Numbered from the stretch's first letter, positions 34,680 to 44,459 are shown. The stretch: 64,000 nt of DNA from Microbacterium sp. SS28 (GCF_022761035.1 NZ_JAKWJP010000001.1:744001-808000), one strand, 5' to 3'. The notes: generated by a model from the letters alone, not told the origin. Numbers and translations: made by a program.

Positions 34680-35751
34680 TCATGCGCCGACGCTCGCCGC
34701 CCCGCCCGCCGGGGCCTGCGCACCCGGGAACCACCGGTCGGCGATCTCGCCGAGATCGTGCGCACGCAGCCAGTCCTCGTCGTACTCGGCCGAGACGTAG
34801 TCGCGTGCGTGGTCGGCGGAGAAGACCACGAAGACGTCGACCGCCGTCGCCTCCGCCGCGAGCTCGAGGGCGACCTTGACGCTCAGCACCGAGCTGGGTC
34901 CGAGCAGGAGACCCTCTGCGCGGGCCAGGTGGAACGCGAAATCGATGACCTCGGGCTTCGTGCGCGCCTCGAGCCGCGTCACGACGTCGAGGTCGATATT
35001 GGCGGGCCAGTCCTGCTCGAGCTGCTCGTAGCCGTCGTGCCGATGGAAGGTCTTGTTGAGGCCGCTCTCGGCCCAGGGCTTCTCAGGCAGGTCGAAGGTC
35101 GTGCCGATCACCTCGATCGCAGGATTCTGCTCGCGCAGATATCGGCCCGTGCCGCTCACGGTGCCGCCCGTCGCGATCGCGGCGACGAAGTGCGTGACTC
35201 CCTCACGCGTCTGGCCCCACACCTCCGGTCCCGTCGACAGGTAGTGGGCGGCGGGATTGCTCGCGACCTCCTGCTGCCTGCTCCACCACGTGCCCGGACG
35301 CTGCTCCTCGAGCCGCGTCGCGACCTCCCGCGTGCTCGGGGTCGTCGTGGTCGACGTCGAAGCGCCCGGGGATCACCTCGACCCCCAGCATCCGGAGCAG
35401 GTTGAGCTTCTGCGGAGAGAGGTCGGGCTTCGCGATGACGGTCGAGGCGAGCCCGGCGCGCGCACCCGCGAGCGCCAGCCCGAGCGAGGTGTTGCCCTGA
35501 CCCGTCTCGACGATGCGGGTCACGCCGTCGAGCTCGCCCGCGGCGAGCGCCTCGCGCAGGATGTGCAGTCCGATGCGGTCCTTCGACGACCCGCCGACGT
35601 TGAAGTGGTCGAGTTTGACGTAGACGGCGGCGGGCACGTCCTGCGTGAGGACGTTGAGCCTCACGAGCGGAGTGCTGCCGATGAGATCCAGGATGCTGTC
35701 GTACACGGCGCTCTCGGACGGATCGCGGAAGCCCGGCGGGAGGAGAGACAT
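34680..35751 (-). pseudogene. Cysteine-synthase-like PLP enzyme broken by a frameshift
   Basis: The N-terminal part starts at ATG 35751 behind AGGAG: DSILDLIGSTPLVRLN, the PLP lysine in NVGGSSKDRIG and TGQGNTSLGLA. The frame runs on to a stop at 35203, giving 182 residues. From about 35330 the continuation (REVATRLEEQRPGTWW, ATGGTVSGTGRYLRE, GLLLGPSSVLS) lies in another frame and ends at 34680. One extra base or two missing bases around 35328-35332 would restore a protein of about 356 residues with all fold-type II parts. The gene is either inactivated or the sequence has an error here. In the intact form it would make cysteine or cystathionine from an activated serine. Confidence 0.8.
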
Positions 35752-35967
35752 CGGCACTCGCCTTCTGCGCGCGTGCGGCCCGCGCGGATCGCTCCCCGCG
35801 CAGGTGCGCCGGGGTGTCACGATCATGACCCCGCGCGCGGCAGCGGCATCCGTCCATAACGGCGCATGACGCCGCGGGTCGGTGTACGTCGCGATCTGCT
35901 GTCCGCCCCGGACGACGCCATGGCCCGCCGGATCGCTCCGACGGGCCACCACTGCGGTGCGGGAACC

Positions 35968-37485
35968 TCAGCTGCTGACGGTGCGGATCGCCCCCGTGCG
36001 CCGACGGAGCTCGTCGGCGACCGCGACGGCGTCGTCGGCGGGTGCGTCCGAGAGCTTGTCGGGGCGCGCGACCAGCAGGTAGACGAGGCCGATCACGACG
36101 ACGACGGCGAGCCCGAACAGCACGATCCAGTCGGTGAAGAAGACACCCGACGACCCGGGCGTCGCGAGCAGCACCATCGCGAAGATGCCGTAGGCGAGCG
36201 CGAGGATGTTGACGACGAAGCCCCATGCGCCGAGCGAGAAGGGCCCCGCGGGGCGCCAGCCGCGGAGGCGCTGGCGGAGGGCGCCGAGCACGACCATCTG
36301 GAATGCGACGTAGATGCCGAGCACCGCGAACGACGTGACGGCGACGAGCAGGTCGGCGTTGAGCCACACGAGCACCGCGATGATCGCGGGGATCGTGCAC
36401 GAGACGATGAGCGCGTTGGTCGGCACCTTGCTGCGCGGCGAGATGCGCGAGAGCCAGCGGTGGCCGGGCAGCATGCCGTCACGGCCGAACGAGAAGAGCA
36501 GCCGGCTCGCGGCGGCCTGCAGGCTCAGGACGCACGAGAGGAACGCGGTCACGGCGATGACGAGGAAGATCTTGGCTCCGACCTCGCCGAGGGTCGCCTC
36601 GAGGATCCCCGGGATCGGGTCGGCATCCTCGCCGTTGACGATCTCCTGCAGGTTGGGCGCGGCGAGCACATAGCCGCCGAACGAGAAGAGCGCCGAGACG
36701 CCGCCGACGAGGATCGTCAGGATCATCGCGCGAGGCACGCGGCGCGCCGGCTGCGACACCTCTTCGGCGACATCGCCGCACGCCTCGAAGCCGTAGAAGA
36801 GGAAGAGGCCCGCGAGCGCCGCGCCGAAGAACGCCGTCGCGTAGCTGCCGTCGCCCTCGACGCCCATCGTGTCGAAGAAGATGCCGAACTCCTGCTTGCG
36901 CTGGAAGATCAGCAGATACAGGCCGACGCCGATGACGCCGATGAGCTCCGCGGCGAGGCCGATGCGCGCGACGCGGGCGAGCCACTGCGTGCCCGAGAAG
37001 TTGATGACGAGAGCGATGACGAGCAGGGCGAGTGTCAGCAGGAGGGTCGTGGTGGGCGTCGCCTCGAGGCCGAAGAGGCTCGCGGCGAAGCCCGAGCCGT
37101 ACTCCGAGACTGCCGTGATCGTCACGATCATGGCCCAGATGTAGACCCAGGCCGCCATCCACGCGTATCGCCGACCCCACAGGCGCCGCGCCCACGGGTA
37201 GATGCCTCCGTGGATCGGGTACTGCGAGACGACCTCGCCGAAGACGAGCGAGACGAGCAGCTGCCCCGCGCCGACGATGAGGATCCACCAGATCGACGGC
37301 GGACCGCCGACGCTCAGCGCGAGCGCGAAGAGCGAGTACACGCCGACGAGCGGCGAGAGGTAGGTGAAGCCGAGGGCGAAGTTCGCCCACAGGCTCATGG
37401 AGCGGTTGAAGGTGTCGTCGTAGCCCAGCACCTGCAGGTGCTCGCTGTCGTCGAGCGCCGCCGTCTTCACGGGGTCGGTCGTCAT
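35968..37485 (-). CDS. APC family amino acid/polyamine permease
   Basis: 505 residues with 12 predicted transmembrane segments. The start GYDDTFNRSMSLWANFALGFTYLSPLVGVYSLF matches the GABA/choline-type (ACT) branch of the APC superfamily; EVVSQYPIHGGIYPWARRLWG follows in segment 3, and YGFEACGDVAEEVSQPARRVPRAM is the typical loop. It may take up GABA, an amino acid or a polyamine. The ATG follows GAAAGGCAG. It is downstream of and parallel to the PucR regulator, which could control it. Confidence 0.85.
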   Translation of the reverse strand: MTTDPVKTAALDDSEHLQVLGYDDTFNRSMSLWANFALGFTYLSPLVGVYSLFALALSVGGPPSIWWILIVGAGQLLVSLVFGEVVSQYPIHGGIYPWARRLWGRRYAWMAAWVYIWAMIVTITAVSEYGSGFAASLFGLEATPTTTLLLTLALLVIALVINFSGTQWLARVARIGLAAELIGVIGVGLYLLIFQRKQEFGIFFDTMGVEGDGSYATAFFGAALAGLFLFYGFEACGDVAEEVSQPARRVPRAMILTILVGGVSALFSFGGYVLAAPNLQEIVNGEDADPIPGILEATLGEVGAKIFLVIAVTAFLSCVLSLQAAASRLLFSFGRDGMLPGHRWLSRISPRSKVPTNALIVSCTIPAIIAVLVWLNADLLVAVTSFAVLGIYVAFQMVVLGALRQRLRGWRPAGPFSLGAWGFVVNILALAYGIFAMVLLATPGSSGVFFTDWIVLFGLAVVVVIGLVYLLVARPDKLSDAPADDAVAVADELRRRTGAIRTVSS

Positions 37486-37626
37486 TTCTGCCTTTCGATC
37501 GTCATTGAACGAGAGAGGGATGGGATGCCGAGATTGGGCGCTCGGGCAACGCCGCAGTCACGCTACGGCGGTGGAGTCCGCGCTCCTATGGCGTGCGCGC
37601 ACAGGAATCTCGCGGTGACGGTGCTC

Positions 37627-39150
37627 TCAGGACAGAGTCGATCCGCGATCGCGGAGGGCGATCCACAGCTCGGCGGCGAGGTCCGGATCGTCGAGATCGA
37701 GGCCGAGCGTCTCGCGCGCCGTGCGGACGCGCGCCCGCACCGTGTTGCGGTGCACGCCGAGGTCGCGCGCCGCGTGCTCCCAGCTGCCACGGTGGCGCAG
37801 ATACCCGCGCACCGCGTCGACGAGCGGTGCTCGCGTGTACCCCTCGAGCAGGGCCGCGGCCGCCTCCCCGCGGGACGTGTCGCCGCTGTCCCCCGCGGGC
37901 AGGATGGTGCCGGCGGGAGCGCGCCGCGCCGTGCGCAGCGCGAGGGCTGTCGCGGAGCGCAGGCTCCCCGGCGGCACGGGTCCCGTGAGCGACCCCGCGA
38001 GCGCGTACGGCCCGTCATCGTGATCGGGATGCGGCGCCTCACCCTCTGCGCCGTCGTCGTGCCCGGCCTCGAGCAGCGCGACGAGGCATCCGTCGATCGT
38101 CGTCGCGAGCACGGGACGCGACCGCTCGGCGGTCTCGGCCGTCACGAGGTCGCGCCGCACGAGCTCGGCGAGCGCCGCCTCGGCGGGGACCGTGCGGGGT
38201 GTCTCGGCGTCGCCGCGTGCGGGCGCGACGACGAACACCCGCAGCGCAGCCGGGATGGGCCGCGCGCCGGCGGCGGCCGCGAGCGCCTGCGCCGCCGTCA
38301 CCTCGTCGGCGATGAGCAGTCCCGCGAGCGCCGTCTGGATCGCCAGCTCGGCCGCGCGCGTGCCGCCCGCGAGGCTCGCGCGCAGGCTGAGCGCCGCCGT
38401 CGCCGTCAGGATGAGCTGGCGGTCGGTGCGCGAGAAGCGGCGGGTCGTGCCGACGACGAACGCCGCGACGGCGCGGTCGCCGTCGCCGATCGGGTACGCG
38501 CTGACGTCGAAGCCGTGCAGCGGGAAGGTCGCCGACCCGACGTCGCCGCGCTGCGAGAAGCGGCGCAGCTCGGTCGCGAGCGCGGGCAGCACCCCCGCCG
38601 CGCTCGCGGGCCAGATCGCGGGCTCGCCTCCGTCGAAGGGGAAGACGGCGGCCCAGCTTCCGAGCGCCTGCGCGACGAGACGCGCGACGCCCGCGCCTCC
38701 GTCGGCGCCGGCCGCCTCGCGGACGACCGAGGTCTGCGTCCCGATCTGCCGCACGAGCCCCGCCTGGCCCTCGGCCGCGACGAGGTCCCAATAGCCGGTC
38801 GTGACGGTGCGGAACGCGTGCTGCGCGGGGACGACGAGCAGCGGCATCCCGAACTCCTCGCACGCGTCGCGCAGTGCGGGCGGGGTCTCTGCGTGGATGG
38901 GACCGAGCCCCAGGACGAGTGCGCGCACGCCGCGGCCCGAGAGCCGTGCGACGTAGTCCCGGGTGCCCGCCGCCGCACTGCTGAGGGGCATGCCGGTCGT
39001 CAGGAAGAGCTCGCCCCCCTCGAGATACGGCGTGGGGTCGGGCAGCTCCGAGATGTGCACGCCCGCAAGCTCGACGGGGCCGCGCGCGGCAGAGCCCACG
39101 GGGAGCAGCGCGGGACCCACGGCGGAGACGAGCTGAACAAGCGAGACCAT
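37627..39150 (-). CDS. PucR family transcriptional regulator
   Basis: 507 residues. The N-terminal PucR-type sensor region contains LAGVHISELPDPTPYLEGGELFLTTG, and the C-terminal PucR helix-turn-helix is GSWEHAARDLGVHRNTVRARVRTA. Family members activate purine, GABA, proline or amine catabolism in response to substrate. Start ATG 39150 begins right at the conserved VSLVQLVSAVG; an earlier ATG at 39213 is possible. It is divergent from the acyl-CoA dehydrogenase and precedes the APC permease, so both may be targets. Confidence 0.88.
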   Translation of the reverse strand: MVSLVQLVSAVGPALLPVGSAARGPVELAGVHISELPDPTPYLEGGELFLTTGMPLSSAAAGTRDYVARLSGRGVRALVLGLGPIHAETPPALRDACEEFGMPLLVVPAQHAFRTVTTGYWDLVAAEGQAGLVRQIGTQTSVVREAAGADGGAGVARLVAQALGSWAAVFPFDGGEPAIWPASAAGVLPALATELRRFSQRGDVGSATFPLHGFDVSAYPIGDGDRAVAAFVVGTTRRFSRTDRQLILTATAALSLRASLAGGTRAAELAIQTALAGLLIADEVTAAQALAAAAGARPIPAALRVFVVAPARGDAETPRTVPAEAALAELVRRDLVTAETAERSRPVLATTIDGCLVALLEAGHDDGAEGEAPHPDHDDGPYALAGSLTGPVPPGSLRSATALALRTARRAPAGTILPAGDSGDTSRGEAAAALLEGYTRAPLVDAVRGYLRHRGSWEHAARDLGVHRNTVRARVRTARETLGLDLDDPDLAAELWIALRDRGSTLS

Positions 39151-39177
39151 CGGCGGGCTCCAGGAAGCATGTGCGGA

Positions 39178-39215
39178 GACAACAGCACCATCTGTGCATT
39201 GTCGTGAGCGCACAG
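39178..39215. promoter_or_regulatory. Candidate PucR operator in divergent region
   Basis: GACAA, GCAC and their partners GTGC, TTGTC form an inverted repeat at 39178-39203, overlapping a second one, CTGTGC/GCACAG, at 39192-39215. TACAGT at 39237-39242 is the likely -10 box of the dehydrogenase gene. The regulator is assigned by position only. Confidence 0.4.
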
Positions 39216-39298
39216 TCTAGCCGCGTGGACCCGCTCTACAGTGGGGTCAGCCGCCCGCCCGTTGCCGCATCCCGTGCCGCCTGCGAAAGGATCCGCTC

Positions 39299-40456
39299 TT
39301 GCAGCCCACCGACCTCATCTCGTTCGACACCCTCCTCACGGAGGCCGAGATCGCGTTCCGCGACCGCGTGCGCGCGTTCGTCGACGAGGTCATCCGTCCG
39401 AACATCGCCGACTGGTTCGAGCGCGCGGTGTTCCCGCGCGAGATCGTCGCGCCGATGGCCGCGCTGGGGCTGCTCGGCCTGGACCTGGACGGCTACGGCT
39501 GCGCAGGGCGCTCGGCCGTCGAGTACGGCCTCGCCGCCGCCGAGGTCGAGGCGGGCGACTCGGGCCTGCGCACCTTCATGTCGGTGCAGGGCTCGCTTGC
39601 GATGACCGCGATCCACAAGCACGGCTCCGAGGAGCAGAAGCAGGAGTGGCTGCCGCGGATGGCGGCGGGCGAGGCGATCGGATGCTTCGCCCTCACCGAG
39701 CCGGGCGCGGGGTCCGACCCCGCGAGCATGACGACCTTCGCGCGGCGCGACGGCGAGGACTGGATCATCACGGGGGCGAAGCGCTGGATCGGGCTCGCCT
39801 CGATCGCCGATGTCGCCGTCGTGTGGGCGCAGACCGACGACGGCGTGCGCGGCTTCGTCGTGCCGACCGCGACGCGCGGCTTCACGGCGACGCCGATCGA
39901 GCCCAAGCTCTCGATGCGCGCCTCGGTGCAGTGCGACATCGCGCTCGACGACGTGCGCCTCCCCGCGTCGGCGCTCATGCCCGGCGCGCGCGGTCTGAGC
40001 GGACCTTTCACGTGCCTCAACGAGGCCCGCTACGGCATCGCGTGGGGCGTGATGGGCGCCGCGCGCGACAGCTGGACCGCCGCCCGCGAGTACGCCCTCG
40101 AGCGCCTGCAGTTCGGCCGCCCCATCGCGGCGTACCAGCTCACGCAGCAGAAGCTCGTCGACATGGCGCTCGAGATCGACAAGGGCTTCCTGCTGGCGCT
40201 GCAGCTCGGCCGTCTCAAGGACGCCGGAATTCTCGCGCACGAGCAGATCTCGATGGGCAAGCTCAACAACACCCGCGTCGCGATCGAGGTCGCCCGCACC
40301 GCCCGGACGATCCTCGGCGGCAACGGTGTGACGCTCGAGCACTCGCCGCTGCGGCACGCGAACAACCTCGAGTCCGTGCGCACGTACGAGGGCACGGACG
40401 AGATGCACACGCTCATCCTCGGCGCGAAGATCACGGGCATCCCGGCTTTCGGTTGA
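39299..40456 (+). CDS. Glutaryl-CoA dehydrogenase-like acyl-CoA dehydrogenase
   Basis: 385 residues. Glutaryl-CoA dehydrogenase features are visible: R91 in SGLRTFMSVQGSL, equivalent to the substrate-binding Arg94 of the human enzyme, CFALTEPGAGSDPASM for FAD, and the catalytic base E364 in YEGTDEMH. It would oxidise and decarboxylate glutaryl-CoA to crotonyl-CoA in lysine, tryptophan or 5-aminovalerate breakdown. The TTG start at 39299 has AAAGGA 8 bases upstream. The pairing with a PucR regulator and an amine or amino acid permease supports an amino acid catabolic role. Confidence 0.85.
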   Translation: MQPTDLISFDTLLTEAEIAFRDRVRAFVDEVIRPNIADWFERAVFPREIVAPMAALGLLGLDLDGYGCAGRSAVEYGLAAAEVEAGDSGLRTFMSVQGSLAMTAIHKHGSEEQKQEWLPRMAAGEAIGCFALTEPGAGSDPASMTTFARRDGEDWIITGAKRWIGLASIADVAVVWAQTDDGVRGFVVPTATRGFTATPIEPKLSMRASVQCDIALDDVRLPASALMPGARGLSGPFTCLNEARYGIAWGVMGAARDSWTAAREYALERLQFGRPIAAYQLTQQKLVDMALEIDKGFLLALQLGRLKDAGILAHEQISMGKLNNTRVAIEVARTARTILGGNGVTLEHSPLRHANNLESVRTYEGTDEMHTLILGAKITGIPAFG

Positions 40457-40486
40457 GGTCGGGGCGGGATCGCCCCGGCGCGCCGG

Positions 40487-40768
40487 TCACGCTCCCGCGC
40501 GGGGGCGCTGCCCTCCCCAGTCCGCGATGGGGCCGCCGCCCGGACCGTGCGCGCGGACGTACGCGCCGTGCACGCGCTCGCACGCGAGCTTGAGGCTCGT
40601 CGACCAGCCGATGACCTCGCCGCGGTAGACGGCCTTGTAGCGGACATCGGCGCCGTTCATGATGCGCCGGATCTCGACGGAGCCGTACAGTCGGCCCTGC
40701 GCGTCGAGCATGCGCCACGTGCCGGTGGGGCCTTCGACGGCGCTGAGGATGGGGTGCCAGTCGGCCAT
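40487..40768 (-). CDS. Small conserved hypothetical protein
   Basis: 93 residues: MADWHPILSAVEGPTGTWRM, YGSVEIRRIMNGADVRYKAV and GWSTSLKLACERVHGAYVR. The pattern resembles small stand-alone proteins of actinobacteria, but no named family is recognised. GGAGGAAGG lies upstream of the ATG, and TAGCCT near 40805 could be the promoter -10. Confidence 0.65.
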   Translation of the reverse strand: MADWHPILSAVEGPTGTWRMLDAQGRLYGSVEIRRIMNGADVRYKAVYRGEVIGWSTSLKLACERVHGAYVRAHGPGGGPIADWGGQRPRAGA

Positions 40769-40837
40769 CTGCGAGGGGATTCCTTCCTCCGGCCGACGGG
40801 ATCAGGCTAGGCCGATCCGCCGACATCCGGAAGGGCG

Positions 40838-41818
40838 TCACGCGCCCGCGAGCGCTCCCCGCAGCAGCCATCTGTCGACCGCGCGGTACGCGGCGTCGCG
40901 CGCCTCGGGGCGCGAGAGGAAGACGTCGTGCAGCGCGCCGTCGATGCGCGTCACGGTGACGTCGCGGCCGAGCTTCGTCGCGGCGCGAGCGATCTCGTCG
41001 ACGACGAGCACCGAATCGGACGACGCCATGTCGGGCGACCACGTCACCTGCAGCGACGACCGCGCCGAGAGCAGCACGAGGACGGGGCATCCCGTTTCGA
41101 TCCCCGTCGCGATGCGGCGGTGGCCGTCCAGGATCGCGGCGAGCCATGCCGGGTTGGTCGCGAATCCGAACTCGGGACGCCACTCGGCGCGATACGCCTC
41201 GACCGGCAGCGCGCCGACCTCGCGCTGAGCCCGAGCGTAGAAGCCGAAGTCGAGCGTCGCCTGCGTGCCCCGCGGATCCCACCGCGCCCGCGCCTGCACG
41301 AGCGGCGCGAGCGCCTGCCGCCCGACCGCGCCCAGCTGCAGCTCGAGCCACGGGCTGTTGAGCACGAGCGCGTCGGCGCGCCCGCGGTGGCGGTTCGCCC
41401 AGAGCGCGAGCGTCAGCCCGCCCGTCGAGTGCCCGACGAGCACGAGCCGTCGGCCCCGGCGACGTCCGATCGCCCGCAGCGCCGCGGCGATGTCGGCGTC
41501 GTAGTCTCGCAGGCGCGTGATGAAGCCCGGCGTCTGCCCCTCGCGCAGGCTCCGACCGTACTTGCGCAGGTCGAGTGCGTGGAAGCGCGCGCCGAGCCGC
41601 GTCCAGAAATGCGCCTGCGCGGGCTGGAAGAAGTAATCCGACCATCCGTGCACCGAGAGCACGTCGACGTCGCGCAGCGGCCGAGCGAGCATGCGGACGG
41701 GATTAGGGATGCTGCGCACGAGCGTCGCGACCACGGGGCCCTCTTCATCGTCCCCCAGCGGCAGCGTGAGCTGCTCGAACCCCTCCCCGAGGATGTCGGG
41801 AACCCACTCGCCGGCCAT
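40838..41818 (-). CDS. Alpha/beta hydrolase
   Basis: 326 residues. The nucleophile elbow GHSTGG, the lid region and the C-terminal histidine in GALHDVFLSRPEARD indicate a serine hydrolase of the monoglyceride-lipase-like group. The strand DVLSVHGWSDYFFQ carries the oxyanion motif HG. The substrate is unknown. The ATG at 41818 fits a leaderless promoter with TAGGCT at 41825-41830. Confidence 0.85.
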   Translation of the reverse strand: MAGEWVPDILGEGFEQLTLPLGDDEEGPVVATLVRSIPNPVRMLARPLRDVDVLSVHGWSDYFFQPAQAHFWTRLGARFHALDLRKYGRSLREGQTPGFITRLRDYDADIAAALRAIGRRRGRRLVLVGHSTGGLTLALWANRHRGRADALVLNSPWLELQLGAVGRQALAPLVQARARWDPRGTQATLDFGFYARAQREVGALPVEAYRAEWRPEFGFATNPAWLAAILDGHRRIATGIETGCPVLVLLSARSSLQVTWSPDMASSDSVLVVDEIARAATKLGRDVTVTRIDGALHDVFLSRPEARDAAYRAVDRWLLRGALAGA

Positions 41819-41824
41819 GGCCTC

Positions 41825-41830
41825 AGCCTA
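41825..41830 (-). promoter_or_regulatory. -10 box of leaderless alpha/beta hydrolase promoter
   Basis: TAGGCT, then GAGGCC, then the ATG at 41818. Confidence 0.45.
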
Positions 41831-41961
41831 TTGAGGTGCGCGGGACGCGGCATCCGTCGCCTTCGGGGTGTGCGCACCGGGAGGAGATGACAGGTTCGGA
41901 GGACTCACGCGCCCGGTCGAATCCTCCCGTGGCGCCAAGTCCTCCGGCAGTGGCCGCGCGG

Positions 41962-43332
41962 TCAGCCGCGCGAGACCGCGACCATCTCGTCGCGCGGGAC
42001 GACCTTGATTCGCGCCCGCGCGTGCGGAGCTCCGAGCGCGATCTCGTGCTCGTCGAGGCGGTGCCAGCCGGACAGGTCGGTCCAGGCGACGCCGCGCTCG
42101 GCGAGGAGGGCGGGGATCGCCTCCTCCGAGGTCTCGACGGGCTGCCACCACGAGCCCTGGTCGTTGATGAGGTGGCGGATGGTCTCCATCGCGTCGGACT
42201 TGGTGTGGCCGATGAGGCCGACGGGTCCGCGTTTGATCCAGCCCGTCGCGTAGACGCCCGGCACGCGCTCGTTCGAGTCGGGATGCAGCGCCTGGCCCTC
42301 GTGGTTCGGGATGACGCCGTGGCGCTCGTCGAAGGGGACGCCGGGAAGCGCCGAGCCGAAGTAGCCGACGGCGCGGTAGAGCGCCTGCACCGCGATCTCG
42401 CGGATCTCGCCCGTGCCGACGACTCCGCCTGCCCCGTCGGGACGCGTGCGCTCCCAGCGGAACGCCGCGACGCGGCCGTCGGCGTCCTTCACGACCTCGA
42501 GCGGCTTGGCGTAGAAGTGCAGATGCAGACGACGGGATGCCTCGCCGCCCGCGTTGTTCGCGGCCGGACGCTTGCGCCACGCCTGCAGGACGCGGTCGAT
42601 GACCATGACCTGCTTGTTGCTCGCGATGGCCGCCTTGGAGGCCTCGTCGTAGTCGAAGTCCTCGTCGTAGATGACGGTGTCGACGTCCTTCAGCTCGCCG
42701 AGCTCGCGCAGCTCGAGCGGCGTGAACTTCACCTGCGCGGGGCCGCGGCGCCCGAAGACGTGCACGTCGGTGACGGGCGAGGCCTTCAGCCCCTCGTAGA
42801 CGTTCGCGGGGATCTCGGTGGGCAGCAGGTCGTCCGCGTGCTTCGCGAGCATGCGCGAGACATCGAGCGCGACGTTGCCGTTGCCGATGACGGCGACCGA
42901 CGACGCGTCGAGCGGCCACTCGCGCGGCACGTCGGGGTGGCCGTCGAACCAGCTCACGAAGTCGGCCGCGCCGTACGAGCCCTCGGCGTCGATGCCGGGG
43001 ATGTCGAGATCCGCGTCGCGCGTCGCGCCGGTCGCGAAGATGACGGCGTTGTAGTGCTTCTTGAGGTCGTCGAGCGTGATGTCCTCGCCGAAGCGGACGT
43101 TGCCGAAGATGCGGATGTCGCCGCGGTCGAGCACTTCGCGCAGGGCCGTGATGATGCCCTTGATGCGCGGGTGGTCGGGTGCGACGCCGTAGCGGACGAG
43201 ACCGTACGGCGCAGGGAGGTGCTCGAAGAGGTCGATCGACACGTCGAACTTGCGCTCCGCCTTGAGCAGGATGTCGGCGGCGTAGATGCCCGCCGGGCCT
43301 GCGCCGACGATCGCGAGTCGGAGCTTCGTCAT
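41962..43332 (-). CDS. fprA: Ferredoxin/adrenodoxin-NADP+ reductase-like flavoprotein
   Basis: 456 residues of the FprA/adrenodoxin reductase type: FAD motif IVGAGPAGIYAADILL, HLPAPYGLVRYGVAPDHP, NADP motif VIGNGNVALDVSRML and GRRGPAQVKFTPLEL, with the conserved end GWIKRGPVGLIGHTKSDA. It transfers electrons between NADPH and ferredoxin, for instance for P450 enzymes. AAAGGACC precedes the ATG. It lies next to quinone genes but has no known quinone role. Confidence 0.9.
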   Translation of the reverse strand: MTKLRLAIVGAGPAGIYAADILLKAERKFDVSIDLFEHLPAPYGLVRYGVAPDHPRIKGIITALREVLDRGDIRIFGNVRFGEDITLDDLKKHYNAVIFATGATRDADLDIPGIDAEGSYGAADFVSWFDGHPDVPREWPLDASSVAVIGNGNVALDVSRMLAKHADDLLPTEIPANVYEGLKASPVTDVHVFGRRGPAQVKFTPLELRELGELKDVDTVIYDEDFDYDEASKAAIASNKQVMVIDRVLQAWRKRPAANNAGGEASRRLHLHFYAKPLEVVKDADGRVAAFRWERTRPDGAGGVVGTGEIREIAVQALYRAVGYFGSALPGVPFDERHGVIPNHEGQALHPDSNERVPGVYATGWIKRGPVGLIGHTKSDAMETIRHLINDQGSWWQPVETSEEAIPALLAERGVAWTDLSGWHRLDEHEIALGAPHARARIKVVPRDEMVAVSRG

Positions 43333-43391
43333 GGAGGTCCTTTCAATGCTCGGCCAGGCGCCGCCCCGAGGGTGCGGGCGTGCGAGCAGGG

Positions 43392-44447
43392 TCAGCTGGA
43401 GCGGTCCGCCACGGCCTGCGCGAAGCGCGTGAGCGCCTCGCGGACGGGACCGTCGGGGATCGGGTCGAGCGCGTCGATCGCCTCGCGCGACCACGCGTGG
43501 GCGAGGTCGAGAGTGGCCCGCGTCGCATCGTGCTCGCGCAGCGCGGCGAGCGGCTCGTCGAGCAGCTCGGGGTCGGCTCCGTCGGCGATTCGCGCGACGC
43601 CCTCGTCGATCTGGACGCGCAGAGCGGTGGATGCCGCGTCCTCGCGCCGCGTCAGCAGCAGGTACGGCATCGTCGGCACGCCCGCGCGCAGGTCGGTGCC
43701 CGGAACCTTGCCGGTCTCGTCGGGGTCGGCCGAGAGGTCGATGACGTCGTCGAGCAGCTGGAAGGCGACGCCCGCCTTGTCGCCGAACGTGAAGATCGGA
43801 TCCTCGAACTCGGCGGGAGCGCCGCTGAAGATGACACCCGCCTGCGCCGCCGCCGCGATGAGCGAGCCGGTCTTGTCGGAGAGCACCTGCAGGTAGAACT
43901 CGACGGGATCGTCGCCCTCCTGCGGGCCCACCGTCTCGTGCATCTGCCCGAGGACGAGTCGCTCGAAGGTGTCGGACTGCAGCCGGATGGCGCGATCGCC
44001 GTGCCGCGCCATGATCTGGCTCGCCCGCGAGAAGAGCAGGTCGCCCGTCAGGATCGCGATGCTGTTGCCCCACACCGCGTGAGCGCTCGGGATGCCGCGC
44101 CGCTTGTCGGCGGCATCCATCACGTCGTCGTGGTACAGCGAGCCGAGGTGCGTCATCTCGAGCGCCGTGGCGCCCTGGACGACCTCGTCCGTCGTACCCT
44201 CGCCGAGCTGCGCCGTGAGCAGCGCGAGCATCGGGCGCACGCGCTTGCCGCCCGCCTCGTAGAGGTAGCGGCTCGTCGCATCGGCAATCGGGTCGGCGAC
44301 CCGCAGCTCTTCGCGGAGCCGGTCGTCGACCTGGTCGAGCCCGGCCTCGACCGTCGCGAGCAGGCGGCGCGAGCGCGGGCCCGCGAAGATTCGGTCGGTG
44401 AGGCCCAGCTTGCTCGCAAGGCGCGAACGCGGCGCTGACGGAGTCAC
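43392..44447 (-). CDS. Long-chain polyprenyl diphosphate synthase
   Basis: 351 residues with both aspartate-rich motifs, D107-D108-x-x-D111 (HDDVMD) and D233-D234-x-x-D237 (LLDDVIDL), and GGKRVRP near residue 70. Small residues ahead of the first motif suggest a long product. It likely makes the isoprenoid side chain of menaquinone, consistent with menG next door. The GTG start at 44447 lies 6 bases behind TAGGCT, whose TAG is also the menG stop codon. Confidence 0.9.
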   Translation of the reverse strand: MTPSAPRSRLASKLGLTDRIFAGPRSRRLLATVEAGLDQVDDRLREELRVADPIADATSRYLYEAGGKRVRPMLALLTAQLGEGTTDEVVQGATALEMTHLGSLYHDDVMDAADKRRGIPSAHAVWGNSIAILTGDLLFSRASQIMARHGDRAIRLQSDTFERLVLGQMHETVGPQEGDDPVEFYLQVLSDKTGSLIAAAAQAGVIFSGAPAEFEDPIFTFGDKAGVAFQLLDDVIDLSADPDETGKVPGTDLRAGVPTMPYLLLTRREDAASTALRVQIDEGVARIADGADPELLDEPLAALREHDATRATLDLAHAWSREAIDALDPIPDGPVREALTRFAQAVADRSS

Positions 44448-44453
44448 GGATAC

Positions 44454-44459
44454 AGCCTA
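44454..44459 (-). promoter_or_regulatory. -10 box of polyprenyl synthase, overlapping menG stop
   Basis: TAGGCT-N6-GTG. The first three bases are the menG stop codon. Confidence 0.5.

Noticed and set aside
35866..39207. 1113-residue open frame on the plus strand
   Set aside because: Antisense shadow of the APC permease and PucR genes; no recognisable domain.
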